Source: Streptomyces peucetius
Lineage (GTDB): Bacteria; Actinomycetota; Actinomycetes; Streptomycetales; Streptomycetaceae
Assembly (NCBI RefSeq): GCF_025854275.1
Contig: NZ_CP107567.1
Span: 930,001-994,000 of the forward strand
DNA: 64,000 nt
Direction of reading: 5' to 3'
Below the pieces are notes generated by a model. The model was not told the origin of the DNA. It was given only the letters and a program-made list of their open reading frames with translations, and ran no database searches. Below, one piece after another: positions 1-9,357 of the stretch; within the stretch, counting starts at the first letter, position 1; each line of letters opens with the position of its first letter. Made by a program: the position numbers and the translations under genes.

Positions 1-249
1 GACTTCCCGCCGCTCCCTTTTACCGAGCCTGGAGAGCCCCGGCCCCGCAGGCGCCGCTTCGCCCGGCCCTTCCGGCGGCGGACGGGCCGGGCTGCCGCGG
101 GTGCGGCGGATGCGGCGGATCAGCCGCCGTCGAGGCACGGGGCTCCGTGCCCGGGGCCTTGGACGGACAGGCCACGCCCGGCGAGCCTCACCCCCGGCAC
201 TACCGCACCCCGGCCCCCGGCGCTACCGGCGCCCCGGCGCCCCCGGCCG

Positions 250-1299
250 TCAGGCGAAGATCACGCAGGACGCCGCCGGGACGGCGAGCGTACCGGCGGG
301 CTGCGGGACGCCGGTGGCGGCGTCGATCGAGAACCACGTCACGTCGCCCGAGCGCTCGTTCGCCGCGTACAGCCGGCGTCCGGTCGGGTCGAGGGCCAGG
401 TCCCGCGGCCAGTGGCCGCCGCACGGGACCGTGGTGACGAGCGCCGCCCGCTCCCCCGTCGCGTCGAGCGAGAGCACGGCGATGCTGTCGTGGCCGCGCA
501 CCGCCGCCCACAGATGGCGGCCGTCGTGCGCCACGACCGGTGTGGACGGGTACGCGGGACCGGTCGTGCCGTCCGGGACGACGGCCGTCTCGCCGACCGG
601 TTCGAGCAGGCCCGCCGAGGCGTCCCACCGGCACACGACGACGACGGGCTCCAGCTCGGCCAGCACGTACACGTGCCGCCCGTCAGGGCGGAAGGCGAGA
701 TGGCGCGGCCCGGTGCCGGGCGGCAGAACCGTCTCTCGGTGCGGCAGGAGCGCACCCGCCGCGGTGTCGAGGGCGCAGATCCGTACGGAGTCGGTGCCGA
801 GGTCGACGCTCAGGATCCAGCGGCCGGTCGGGTCCGGGATCACCTGGTGGACGTGCGGCCCGTCCTGCCGTTCGAGGACCGGGCCCGCGCCCTCGTGCCG
901 CATGACGCCCGCGAGCGGCCCCGGCGTGCCGTCGGTGCCGACGGGCAGGACGCTGACGCTGCCGGAACTGAAGTTGGCGGTCAGCAGGTGGCCCTGCGAG
1001 ACCGCGAGGTGGGTGGGGTGTCCGCCGCCCACCGGCACGCGCCGGCCGATGGGGCGCGGTGCCGCGCCGGTGGCTTCGAAGGCCGCGACCGCGCCGTCCG
1101 CCGTCTCGGAGACGGCGTGGAGCACGGTCCCGGCGGAGGTGGTCACGGCGGCGAGGTAGGACGGGTCGGCGACGGCGTCGCTCGCTCCCGTCTCCGCCAG
1201 GGCTCCGGTCTCCGGGTCGACGTCCGCGGCGACGATCCCCCGCCCGCCCGCCGACGTGAACGAACCGACGAAGGCCCGTCCCGCGCTCCTGTCCGCCAC
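250..1299 (-). CDS. Lactonase-family beta-propeller protein (6-phosphogluconolactonase-like)
   Basis: 349 aa from a GTG start preceded by a GAGGGGG ribosome site. The chain is a run of propeller blades: the opening FVGSFTSAGGRGI strand, a central GPHVHQVIPDPTGRW blade near residue 145, GPRHLAFRPDGRHVYVL near 190 and WPRDLALDPTGRRLYAANE near 295. This is the YbhE/Pgl-type seven-bladed lactonase fold, which hydrolyses sugar lactones such as 6-phosphogluconolactone. There is no signal peptide, so it should be cytoplasmic. Length fits the family (about 330-380 aa). The substrate is inferred from the family only, and many actinobacterial members are uncharacterised. It stands alone, transcribed in the same direction as the FUSC gene about 100 bp upstream of it. 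Confidence 0.88.
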   Translation of the reverse strand: MADRSAGRAFVGSFTSAGGRGIVAADVDPETGALAETGASDAVADPSYLAAVTTSAGTVLHAVSETADGAVAAFEATGAAPRPIGRRVPVGGGHPTHLAVSQGHLLTANFSSGSVSVLPVGTDGTPGPLAGVMRHEGAGPVLERQDGPHVHQVIPDPTGRWILSVDLGTDSVRICALDTAAGALLPHRETVLPPGTGPRHLAFRPDGRHVYVLAELEPVVVVCRWDASAGLLEPVGETAVVPDGTTGPAYPSTPVVAHDGRHLWAAVRGHDSIAVLSLDATGERAALVTTVPCGGHWPRDLALDPTGRRLYAANERSGDVTWFSIDAATGVPQPAGTLAVPAASCVIFA

Positions 1300-1396
1300 T
1301 GTGCCGCCCCCTCGCCGGATCTCCGGAGCGTCCGTCCGGGATCGCGATCACGCCTTTCGGCGAGACGTTAGCAGTTGGTTCAGACCAATCGGGGGC

Positions 1397-2905
1397 TCAG
1401 GCCGGCACAAGAGGGGCACGAGGGGAGGTACGCACGGGGGTGGCGAGCTCGGCGAGCGCCCGCTCCAGGTCGTGCAGATGCCGCAGTGCCGCCTCGGCCC
1501 CCGGGTGGTGCTGTGGCACCGGCACGATCTCCACGGCCACCGTTGCCGACGGCGGCGCCACGAGGGCGTGGACCGCCGCCTCCACCCGTCCGCAGGCCGC
1601 CGCGAGGCGGGCGTCGTGGGACGCCTGGGGGTCCGCCGCGACGGCGGCCAGACCCCGCACCTCACGGGCGCAGTCGTCGAGGAGTGCGACGACGTGACGG
1701 GCCCGCGCCTTGCGGGCGCGCAGCGGCGAGAGCGGGTGCATCAACGGCGCGAGCGACAGCCGGACCCGTCCCAGGAGCCCTTCGAGTTCGGTGACGTACG
1801 GGGCCGGGTCGGCGTCCGCCGACCCGGCCAGGCGCGCGGCGGCCTCGGAGGTGCAGCGGTGCACGCAGCGCACGGCTTGCCCGATCCAGGCGTGGGTGGT
1901 GGCGTGCGTGGTGACGGGCAGGACGAACAGCACGGCCAGCGTCGCCCCCAGCGCGCCGACGGCCGTCTCCGCCAGCCGGAGCACCAGCAGGGCGGGCTCG
2001 AGGAAGCCGAGCAGGCCGTACAGCAGGCTGACGAGGACCGTCACCGCCAACATCATCCAGCTGTACGAGACGGCGGCCGTGTAGAAGATGCCGAAGACGC
2101 ACACGGCGACGACGGCCGCCGTGGGCGCGGCCGCGCCGTCCAGCGGGACGGCGACCAGGGCTCCGACGCCGATCCCGATCAGCGTGCCGAGGACCCGGCG
2201 GAAGCCGCGGACCAGTGTCTCGCCGCGCGAGGTGGTGTTGACGAAGACCCACCAGGCGGCGCCGACGGCCCAGTACCAGCGTTCGCCGGAGAAGACCTGG
2301 CCGGCGACGAGCGCGAACGCGCCGGCGGCCACGACCTGGACGGCCTGCCGCGTGGTGACGCGGGCCAGTCCCGAGCCGCCCGGCAGCACGGGGACGGCCG
2401 GCGGCGGCAGCCGCCGCTCGTAGCACCAGACACCGAAGCGGACCGTGGAGGAGGCCAGGACGGCCAGGATCACGGCCGCGTACACCTCGGGCAGCTGCCG
2501 GAGGCCCGTGTGCAGGAACTGCGCCACGAAGAAGGTCATGAACGCGAAGGTGCCGAGCGCGTGGCCGCGCGGGCCCCACCGCCGGGCGTACACCCCGGCC
2601 CCCGCGACCGCGAGGAACGCCAGGTCGCGCGGTACGGGGTGGTCGTGCAGCCCCGCCGCGAGGGCGAGCACGGGGAAGCCGACGGCCGGCAGCAGGGCGG
2701 TGGTGGCCGCTTGGCCGCGGACGGTCCGGTCGGTGACGGTGAAGAGGGCGAGGAGCGCCGCGAGCCCGCCGGTGACCACCGAGGGCAGGGCGAGACCGGC
2801 GAGGGCGCACACGGCGACCGCCAGGCCGATGCCGAGCACGGCCCGGACGGCGCTGCGCAGGCGCAGCCGTCCGGGGTCCGCTGCGACGAACATCCTCTTC
2901 AGCAC
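1397..2905 (-). CDS. FUSC-family inner-membrane protein (aromatic acid exporter-like)
   Basis: 502 aa, GTG start (an ATG lies four codons in). About five hydrophobic helices occupy residues 15-170, followed by a soluble link and a second membrane block at about 225-360, then a hydrophilic helical C-terminal domain of about 140 aa. This two-block layout is typical of FUSC/YccS/AaeB-type proteins, which are proposed to export aromatic acids or other small toxic compounds. Substrate is unknown. A terminator-like hairpin with five Us lies in its own leader 31 nt before the start codon (see 2936-2963), which suggests expression may be attenuated. The nearest upstream gene is divergent. Confidence 0.85.
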   Translation of the reverse strand: MLKRMFVAADPGRLRLRSAVRAVLGIGLAVAVCALAGLALPSVVTGGLAALLALFTVTDRTVRGQAATTALLPAVGFPVLALAAGLHDHPVPRDLAFLAVAGAGVYARRWGPRGHALGTFAFMTFFVAQFLHTGLRQLPEVYAAVILAVLASSTVRFGVWCYERRLPPPAVPVLPGGSGLARVTTRQAVQVVAAGAFALVAGQVFSGERWYWAVGAAWWVFVNTTSRGETLVRGFRRVLGTLIGIGVGALVAVPLDGAAAPTAAVVAVCVFGIFYTAAVSYSWMMLAVTVLVSLLYGLLGFLEPALLVLRLAETAVGALGATLAVLFVLPVTTHATTHAWIGQAVRCVHRCTSEAAARLAGSADADPAPYVTELEGLLGRVRLSLAPLMHPLSPLRARKARARHVVALLDDCAREVRGLAAVAADPQASHDARLAAACGRVEAAVHALVAPPSATVAVEIVPVPQHHPGAEAALRHLHDLERALAELATPVRTSPRAPLVPA

Positions 2906-3314
2906 TGCTTACCGCCCCCGTTTCGTTCCGGCATGAAAAAGGCGCCGCGGATTCCGCAGCGCCATCGACCCCACTATGACACCATCTCCCTGCCCGTTGG
3001 CTCAACTCGCGAGCAATCGGCTGGGCCATTGGCTCGCCCAGCCACTCCGCCCCCGGCCGCGGAACCGGCCATTGGCCCACCCGTCGCGCCCACCGGCCAC
3101 CCCACGGCCCCGACACCCGCACGCCCACCCGCGCCGCCCACGCCCCGCCCGCACGACCGCCCACACCGCCCGACCGGGGGCGACCACCCTGCGGGCACGC
3201 CGTGCCGCCCGCCCCGAAGGGTGGTGCGCCCCGCCGTCGTGGGTACCCGGCGACTTCCGGAAGACGGCGGTCCGGACGGACGCCGCCCGGACCGAGCACG
3301 GGAGGTGCGGCCCC
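2906..3314. other. Intergenic region between divergent FUSC and hydrolase genes
   Basis: About 410 bp with no credible gene. It holds the leader hairpin above and a C-rich, proline/arginine-coding-looking tract of low complexity. A CCATTGGC-like octamer recurs within it (near 3026 and 3070). A clear GGAGGT ribosome site at 3301-3306 serves the hydrolase. Confidence 0.6.
2936..2963 (-). terminator. Terminator-like hairpin in the FUSC leader (possible attenuator)
   Basis: Read on the minus strand, arms 2953-2963 and 2941-2951 pair with one mismatch around a very small loop and are followed at once by TTTTT (2940-2936). It lies between the FUSC start codon (2905) and any upstream promoter. No minus-strand gene lies upstream for it to terminate, so attenuation of the FUSC transcript is the simplest reading. 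Confidence 0.55.
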
Positions 3315-3977
3315 ATGGCAACGGCAACGCAAACGGTCTCGATCGACGCCGACGGCGTCACCCTGACCGGAGACCTGGTCCTGCCCGACGCCGCCCGCGG
3401 CATCGTGTGCTTCGCCCACGGCAGCGGCAGCTCCCGGCACAGCCCGCGCAACCGGGAGGTGGCCGAGGTGCTCCAGCGCGCGGGGCTCGCCACACTCCTC
3501 ATGGACCTCCTCGGCGAGGACGAGGAACGCGTGGACCGGGTCACCGCCGAGCTGCGCTTCGACATCCCGCTGCTCGGCGGGCGGGTGACGGCGGCGGTCG
3601 ACCGGCTCGGCGAACGGGCGGACACCGCGGACCTTCCTCTGGGACTGTTCGGCGCGAGTACGGGCGCCGCAGCCGCCCTGGTGGCGGCCGCCGAACGGAC
3701 GGACCGGGTACGTGCGGTGGTGTCCCGGGGCGGCCGGCCGGATCTGGCGGGCAGCGCGCTCGCCGCCGTACGCGCCCCGGTCCTGCTGATCGTCGGCGGT
3801 GACGACCGGCAGGTGCTGGGGCTGAACGAGCAGGCGGCGGCCGAGCTGACCGTGGAGCACCGGGTGCTCGTGATACCGGGAGCCACTCACCTGTTCGAGG
3901 AACCGGGGACCCTGGAGGCGGCGGCGGGCGCGGCACGCGACTGGTTCCTCGGCATGCCGGGGCGCGACCGAGGGTGA
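3315..3977 (+). CDS. Dienelactone-hydrolase-like alpha/beta hydrolase
   Basis: 220 aa. The start at 3315 is set by GGAGGT eight bases upstream; the longer in-frame extension is low-complexity Pro/Arg sequence and is rejected. It has the oxyanion-loop HGSG (residues 35-38), nucleophile elbow G-A-S-T-G with Ser115, the acid in GGDDRQ (Asp163/164) and the likely catalytic His192 in THLFEEPG. This is a complete alpha/beta-hydrolase triad in a protein of dienelactone-hydrolase size. No signal peptide, so cytoplasmic. Streptomycetes often keep this family beside phosphoribosyltransferase genes, but none is here, and the substrate cannot be inferred. Confidence 0.85.
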   Translation: MATATQTVSIDADGVTLTGDLVLPDAARGIVCFAHGSGSSRHSPRNREVAEVLQRAGLATLLMDLLGEDEERVDRVTAELRFDIPLLGGRVTAAVDRLGERADTADLPLGLFGASTGAAAALVAAAERTDRVRAVVSRGGRPDLAGSALAAVRAPVLLIVGGDDRQVLGLNEQAAAELTVEHRVLVIPGATHLFEEPGTLEAAAGAARDWFLGMPGRDRG

Positions 3978-4119
3978 ACCGGCGACCGGACCGGAAAGCG
4001 CATCAGGTGCTAGAAAAGAGACATGACGGACCGGTCACCCGGCCCTGATGTGCGGCAATGCGACCCCTCGCCGACGCGCCCGCCGGCGCCGGCGCCCAGA
4101 TCCGGGGAAGTGGAGCGCT

Positions 4120-6834
4120 ATGAACGGGCACAGGCCCGCCCCATCGCGGCGCCCGCTGCGGGGTAAGCGGGAGTCCCTGCTGGGGGCGCGCAGCGTCGCC
4201 GGGCAGGTACTGCTGCTGCAGGTCGTGGTCGCCGTCCTGCTGATCGCCGCCGCGGTGACGGTCCTCGTGCTCCAGGCCCGGCACGACAGCGAGCAGAGCG
4301 CACAGAACCGGTCGCTCGCGACCGCCGCCGCCTTCGCCCGCGCCCCCGGCACCGTCGACGCTCTTAGGTCGTCCGATCCCACGGCAGCGCTCCAGCCGCT
4401 GGTGACAGGGACGGCGCAGGCGTCCGGTGTCGACTTCCTCACCGTGATGGACACGGACGGAACCCGTCACGCCGACACCGATCCCGCACTGATCGGCGAG
4501 CGGAGCCAGGATGTCGAGCGGGCGGCGGCGGGCGAGGCGTTCACCGAGATCTACGAGGGCGCTCCCGGCGCCGCGGCCCGGGCGGTCGTCCCCGTGACAG
4601 GCCCGGAGGGCACCGTAGTGGGCCTGGTGCAGGCGGGCGTCGGGCTCGAGAACGTGGGCAACGCCGTGGACCGGCAGCTGCCGATGCTCCTGGGCAGCGC
4701 CGCGGCGGCGCTCGCCCTGGCCACCGCCAGTGCCGCCCTGGTGAGCCGCCGGCTGCGCCGCCAGACCCGCGGCATCGGTCCCACCGAGATGACCCGGATG
4801 TACGAGCACCACGACGCCGTCCTGCACGCCGTACGCGAAGGAGTGCTGATCGTCGGCGGTGACGGACGGCTGATGCTGGCCAACGACGAGGCCCGCCGCC
4901 TTCTCGAACTGCCGCCGGACGCGGACGGGTGCCGGGTGGAGGAGCTGGGGCTGGACCCGGCGGTCGTGGATCTGCTCCGCTCGGAGCGCGCCGTGACCGA
5001 CGAGGTGCACCCGGCCGGCGACCGGCTGCTCGCCGTGAGCACCAGGCCCACCGCACCGTACGGCGGGAACCCCGGAACCGTGGCGACGCTGCGGGACACC
5101 ACGGAACTGCAGGCGCTGTCCGGCACGGCCGAGTCCGCCCGGCAGCGGCTGAAGATCCTCTACGACGCCGGGACGCGGATCGGTACGACGCTGGACGTGG
5201 TGCGGACCGCCGAGGAGCTCTCGCGTGCGGCGGTCCCCCGGTTCGCGGACTTCGTCACGGTCGAGCTGCTGAACCCGGTGCTGCACGGCGACGAACCCTC
5301 CGGCGCGCCGACGGAGATGCGGCGCGCGGCGCTGACCGGCGTCAGTGCCGACCATCCTTTCCAGCCGGTGGGTGACGTGATCCGGTTCCTCGCTCCCGCG
5401 ACCCCGATGGCCCAGGCGCTGGCCGCCGGACACGCGGTGCTGGAGGCGGATCTGACGGTCGCCGAGAGCTGGCGGGCCCAGGACCCCGAAGGGGCGGGCA
5501 ACGCCCTCGCCTACGGCGTCCACTCGCTGGTCACGGCTCCCCTGCAGGCCCGCGGTGTGGTGCTGGGCATGGTCAACTTCTGGCGTTCGCAGCGGGAGGA
5601 ACGCTTCGGGGAGGAGGATCTGCACTTCGCGGACGAGCTGGCCGCGCGCGCCGCGGTCGCCATCGACAACGCCCGCCGTTTCACCCGCGAGCACACCATG
5701 GCGGAGACTCTCCAGCGCAGTCTGCTGCCGCACGTCCTGCCCAGTCAGGGGGCTCTGGACGTCGCCCACCGGTATCTGCCCGCGCACGCCCGGGTGGGCG
5801 GCGACTGGTTCGACGTCATCCCGCTGCCCGGCGCGCGGGTGGCCCTCGTCGTCGGGGACGTCGTCGGCCACGGGCTGCACGCCGCCGCGACGATGGGCCG
5901 ACTGCGCACCGCGGTCCACAACTTCTCCACGCTCGATCTGCCACCGGACGAACTTCTCAGCCGGCTCGACGAGTTGGTGGGCCGCATCGACCTCGAGGAG
6001 GGCGAGGCCGGCGAGGGCATCACCGGTGCCACCTGCCTGTACGCGATCTACGACCCGGTGTCCGGTCTGTGCACCCTCTCGACGGCCGGCCATCTGCCGC
6101 CCGCCCTGGTGCGTCCCGACGGGAGTGTGGAGTTCCTTCAGGTGCCCGTCTCCCCTCCGCTGGGCCTCGGCGGTTTCCCGTTCGAGTCGGCCGAGCTGCG
6201 GTTGCCGGAGGGCAGCCGCCTGGTCCTGTACACCGACGGTCTCGTCGAGCACCGCGAGCGTGACCTGGACGCCGGTCTGGAGATGCTGCGGTCGGTCCTG
6301 GCCGGCCGCCCCGACCGGACGCCCGAGGAGACCTGCGAGGCGGTGTTCGACGCGATGCTGCCGGCGTCCCGCCGTGACGACATCGCGCTGATGGTGGCCC
6401 GTACCCGGCTGCTGGAGGAGGACCGGATCGCCTCCTGGGACGTCCCGCGCGACCCGGCCGCCGTCGCGCCGGTGCGCAGCGCCTGCAGCCGTCAGCTGGA
6501 CGCCTGGGGGCTGGAGGAGGCCGGGTTCACCACCGAGCTGGTGCTCAGCGAGCTGATCACCAACGCGATCCGCTACGGCAGCGAGCCGATCCGGGTGCGG
6601 CTGCTCTACGAGCGCAATCTGATCTGCGAAGTGTCCGACGGCAGCAGTACCTCACCGCATCTGCGGCGGGCCGGCATCACCGACGAGGGCGGGCGCGGGC
6701 TGTTCCTCGTCGCCCAGCTCGCGGCGCGGTGGGGCACCCGCTACACGCCGACCGGCAAGGTGATCTGGACCGAGCAGTCCCTGACCGACGGGCAGCCGCC
6801 GGCGGAGCTGCTCATGGCCGATGCCGATTGGTGA
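4120..6834 (+). CDS. Membrane sensor SpoIIE-type PP2C phosphatase with PAS, GAF and anti-sigma kinase domains
   Basis: 904 aa from ATG 4120, with GGGGAAG upstream; an in-frame ATG at 4048 would only add an Arg-rich stretch. Order: TM helix about 28-52, extracytoplasmic Cache-like sensor about 55-185, TM about 187-209, PAS about 228-330, GAF about 345-525, SpoIIE phosphatase about 550-765 (VGGDWFDVI, GDVVGHGLHAA, YTDGLVEH, RRDDIAL metal-binding motifs) and a C-terminal HATPase about 780-900 (ELITNAIRYG N box, GGRGLFLV G2 box). Proteins of this kind can dephosphorylate anti-anti-sigma factors while the HATPase phosphorylates them or binds sigma factors, so it may switch an alternative-sigma pathway in response to an external ligand. 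No partner STAS gene is nearby. Confidence 0.93.
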   Translation: MNGHRPAPSRRPLRGKRESLLGARSVAGQVLLLQVVVAVLLIAAAVTVLVLQARHDSEQSAQNRSLATAAAFARAPGTVDALRSSDPTAALQPLVTGTAQASGVDFLTVMDTDGTRHADTDPALIGERSQDVERAAAGEAFTEIYEGAPGAAARAVVPVTGPEGTVVGLVQAGVGLENVGNAVDRQLPMLLGSAAAALALATASAALVSRRLRRQTRGIGPTEMTRMYEHHDAVLHAVREGVLIVGGDGRLMLANDEARRLLELPPDADGCRVEELGLDPAVVDLLRSERAVTDEVHPAGDRLLAVSTRPTAPYGGNPGTVATLRDTTELQALSGTAESARQRLKILYDAGTRIGTTLDVVRTAEELSRAAVPRFADFVTVELLNPVLHGDEPSGAPTEMRRAALTGVSADHPFQPVGDVIRFLAPATPMAQALAAGHAVLEADLTVAESWRAQDPEGAGNALAYGVHSLVTAPLQARGVVLGMVNFWRSQREERFGEEDLHFADELAARAAVAIDNARRFTREHTMAETLQRSLLPHVLPSQGALDVAHRYLPAHARVGGDWFDVIPLPGARVALVVGDVVGHGLHAAATMGRLRTAVHNFSTLDLPPDELLSRLDELVGRIDLEEGEAGEGITGATCLYAIYDPVSGLCTLSTAGHLPPALVRPDGSVEFLQVPVSPPLGLGGFPFESAELRLPEGSRLVLYTDGLVEHRERDLDAGLEMLRSVLAGRPDRTPEETCEAVFDAMLPASRRDDIALMVARTRLLEEDRIASWDVPRDPAAVAPVRSACSRQLDAWGLEEAGFTTELVLSELITNAIRYGSEPIRVRLLYERNLICEVSDGSSTSPHLRRAGITDEGGRGLFLVAQLAARWGTRYTPTGKVIWTEQSLTDGQPPAELLMADADW

Positions 6835-6925
6835 AGCCCGGTCACTGGCCGGCACCAGGCGGGTCGGCATGGGCCATTGGTACGGTGTGATTCCGTGAAA
6901 GACGCCGCGAAAGGGCCGACGGACC

Positions 6926-7408
6926 ATGGCGGTGGACGAACTCGACACCCGCATCCTGCGTCTGCTGATGGAGCAGCCGCGTACCAGCGTGCGTGAGTAC
7001 GCCCGGATCCTCGGCATCGCACGCGGCACCCTGCAGGCCAGGATCGACCGGCTGGAGCGCGACGGTGTGATCACCGGAACCGGTCCCTTCCTGTCCCCCG
7101 GAGCCCTCGGGCACCCGGTCCTGGCCTTCGTGCACATCGAGGTGACGCAGGGGCATCTGGACGAGGTGGGAGACGCGCTGGCGGCCGTGCCGGAGATCAT
7201 CGAGGCGTTCTCGATCACGGGCGGCGGAGACCTGCTGACCCGGGTCGCGGCGCGGGACAACGGACACCTCGAGGACGTGATCCAGCAGCTGATCAACCTG
7301 CCCGGCGTGGTGCGCACCCGTACCGAGATGGCCCTGCGCGAACGGGTCGCCTACCGGCTGCTGCCCCTGGTGGAGTCCGTCGGCCGGTCGGCCGGTGCGC
7401 AGCGCTGA
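6926..7408 (+). CDS. Lrp/AsnC-family transcriptional regulator
   Basis: 160 aa. The winged-helix DNA-binding domain covers residues 1-60 (VDELDTRILRLLMEQPRTS, then ARILGIARGTLQARIDRLE). The ligand-binding RAM domain covers about 65-145 (VLAFVHIEVTQG, then AFSITGGGDLLTRVA). Size and layout match the family, whose members sense amino acids or other small effectors and act as dimers or octamers. The ATG at 6926 has only a weak AAGG-type ribosome site. It ends 25 bp before the HAD phosphatase gene, so the two may be cotranscribed. The target genes are not evident. Confidence 0.92.
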   Translation: MAVDELDTRILRLLMEQPRTSVREYARILGIARGTLQARIDRLERDGVITGTGPFLSPGALGHPVLAFVHIEVTQGHLDEVGDALAAVPEIIEAFSITGGGDLLTRVAARDNGHLEDVIQQLINLPGVVRTRTEMALRERVAYRLLPLVESVGRSAGAQR

Positions 7409-7433
7409 AGCGGCACTTGGCATGCTGGAGCCC

Positions 7434-8120
7434 ATGAGCACCACGCGCACCCCCTCGGTCATCTTCGATCTCGACGGCACACTGGTGGACAGCGAGCCGA
7501 ACTACTTCGAAGCGGGGCGCCGCGTCCTCGCCGCGCACGGCGTGCTCGACTTCGACTGGGACGAGCACACGCGCTTCATCGGCATCGGCACCCGCGAGAC
7601 GCTGGAGATCCTGCGCGCCCGCTACGCCCTCGACGCGCCGCTCGACGAACTGCTGGCCGCCAAGAACCGTGCCTACCTGGAGCTGGCGAGCACCTCGACC
7701 GCCGTCTTCCCCGAGATGCGCGCGTTCGTGGAGCGCCTGTCGGAGGCGGGCGTCCCGATGGCGGTGGCCTCCGGCTCGTCCCGGGCCGCCATCGAGGCGG
7801 TGCTCGCCGGCACCGGTCTCGCCGACCGCATCCCGGTGACCGTCTCCGCGGAGGAGGTCGGCCGCGGCAAGCCGGAGCCGGACGTCTTCCTCGAGGCGGC
7901 CCGCCGCCTCGGCGCCGCGCCGCACGACTGCGTGGTGCTGGAGGACGCGCCGCCGGGAGCGGCGGCCGCCCGGGCGGCGGGCATGCGGTGCATCGCCGTG
8001 CCCTACGTCGAGGCCACCGCCGGCGACGCGGCGTTCCTCGCGGCGGACCTGCTGTTCCGGGGCGGCCAGGCGGAGTTCACGGCGACGGCCGCGTACGAGT
8101 GGATCACGGGCGGGGTGTGA
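7434..8120 (+). CDS. HAD-superfamily phosphatase (beta-phosphoglucomutase/phosphoglycolate phosphatase type)
   Basis: 228 aa. ATG 7434 follows CTGGAG at 7425-7430. Motif I is FDLDGTLVDSE with nucleophile Asp12 and acid/base Asp14; motif II is the Ser in VASGSSRAA near residue 107; motif III is the Lys in GRGKPEPDVF near 144; motif IV is the Asp pair in VVLEDAPPG. A helical cap lies between residues 16 and 90, so it is subfamily IA. Such enzymes dephosphorylate small phosphorylated sugars or glycolate; the particular substrate cannot be read from sequence. Confidence 0.92.
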   Translation: MSTTRTPSVIFDLDGTLVDSEPNYFEAGRRVLAAHGVLDFDWDEHTRFIGIGTRETLEILRARYALDAPLDELLAAKNRAYLELASTSTAVFPEMRAFVERLSEAGVPMAVASGSSRAAIEAVLAGTGLADRIPVTVSAEEVGRGKPEPDVFLEAARRLGAAPHDCVVLEDAPPGAAAARAAGMRCIAVPYVEATAGDAAFLAADLLFRGGQAEFTATAAYEWITGGV

Positions 8121-9357
8121 CGCCGGACGGTTCCCCGGGTCGCGTCCGGCGGTCGGCCGTGTCGCCCAGTTCGCCGCGCAGCCGCCGGGCACGCAGCACG
8201 AGGAGCATCTCGAAGCGGCGGTCCGGGTCGTCCAGCACCTCGCCCCACAACTCGCGGATCTGCCGCAGCCGGTAGCGGGCCGTCTGGGGGTGGATGCCCA
8301 GGCGGTGCGCCACCTCCGGGGCGCCGCCCGCGGTCTCCATCCAGGCGAGGAGGGTCTCGGCCAGACGGCGGGACTGGGCCGGGGCGAGGTGCTCCAGCGG
8401 GGCGAGGCAGCGGCGGGCCGCCGCGTCGATCAGTTCACCGGAGGGCAGCAGCACCAGTTCCTCGGTGCGCTCGGTGCAGTGCAGCACCTCGCCGTCCGGC
8501 AGCCGTCCGGATTCGACGAGACGGACCGCCGTCTCCGCCCAGCGCAGCGACCGGGCGGCGGCCGCGAGCGGTACCGGCGGGCCGATCGCCCCCGACCAGC
8601 CTGCCGTGGCGCGGCGCAGGTTCTCCGCGCGTCCCGCGGTGCACGGCTCGGGGACGACGATGCGCGGCTGCTCGCTCTCCATGTCGAGGAGGATGCCCTG
8701 TTCCACGGCCGGGGCGACGGCTTCCCTCGCCGGGCGCACGAGGACACCGACGGCCACCGTCGAGGGAAGCTCCCAGCTGATGCGGGCCGCCCGTTCGGCG
8801 AGCGCACCGGGCGGGTCGCCGCGGTGCTCGACGAGCAGCAGGTCGATCAACTGGCGTTGCAGCCGCAGCCGTTCGCCGGCCCGGCGGGCCGCGGCCTCGG
8901 CGTAGCCGCGCACCGACTGTTCCACGAGACCGTCCAGATACTCGAAACCGGATTCGGCCAGCTCGTACATGGCGGGCGGGGCGATGTCGACCTGCTGTCC
9001 GATCTCGGCGAACCGCCGCCACGCCAACCTGACCCCGAGCCGGTAGGTGGCCTGGAGCAAGTCGAGGCTGCGGCCGTCCCGCCCCTCGCCCCGGCCGAAC
9101 TCCTGGAAAACCTCCGGGGGCACTCGGGGCCGTCCGGCGCCGGAGGCGAGATTGTGTACGAAGCCCTCGATGGCGCGGCGGATTCCGACGAGCGCCATCG
9201 GCTCGCCGGACTCGTCCTCGACGAGCTTCAGCCGGGGGTACTCGCGCTGGATCTCGCCGAGGATCTGCTGCGCGAGTTCCTGCGCCTCGCCCAGTGCGAC
9301 GGCGGCGAACCGGTCGACCTGTGCCTTGGGCACCTCGCGCCACGCGGCGCGTGTCAT
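8104..9357 (-). CDS. PucR-type transcriptional regulator with C-terminal HTH
   Basis: 417 aa. The C-terminal helix-turn-helix at about 350-400 (APEVAHRLGIHPQTARYRL) is the PucR/CdaR-type domain. The middle is a GGDEF-like fold remnant, and the N-terminal 160 residues are helical and resemble RsbRD-type sensor regions. The ATG at 9357 overlaps the stop of the 50-codon peptide gene upstream (ATGA), so translation is probably coupled to it. The 3' end overlaps the end of the HAD gene by 17 bp on the opposite strand. Targets are unknown; the coupling suggests the peptide and regulator form one signalling unit, which is inference. Confidence 0.85.
   Translation of the reverse strand: MTRAAWREVPKAQVDRFAAVALGEAQELAQQILGEIQREYPRLKLVEDESGEPMALVGIRRAIEGFVHNLASGAGRPRVPPEVFQEFGRGEGRDGRSLDLLQATYRLGVRLAWRRFAEIGQQVDIAPPAMYELAESGFEYLDGLVEQSVRGYAEAAARRAGERLRLQRQLIDLLLVEHRGDPPGALAERAARISWELPSTVAVGVLVRPAREAVAPAVEQGILLDMESEQPRIVVPEPCTAGRAENLRRATAGWSGAIGPPVPLAAAARSLRWAETAVRLVESGRLPDGEVLHCTERTEELVLLPSGELIDAAARRCLAPLEHLAPAQSRRLAETLLAWMETAGGAPEVAHRLGIHPQTARYRLRQIRELWGEVLDDPDRRFEMLLVLRARRLRGELGDTADRRTRPGEPSGVTPRP

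Noticed and set aside
2976..3314. N-terminal extension of the hydrolase
   Set aside because: Pro/Arg/Thr low complexity; GGAGGT at 3301 and ATG 3315 give a complete hydrolase.
1256..3802. Long plus-strand open frame of over 800 codons
   Set aside because: Arg/Gly/Gln-rich antisense shadow of the FUSC gene produced by high GC; no domains and no ribosome site.
4048..4119. Earlier in-frame ATG for the SpoIIE sensor
   Set aside because: Adds only an Arg-rich stretch; ATG 4120 has the better ribosome site.
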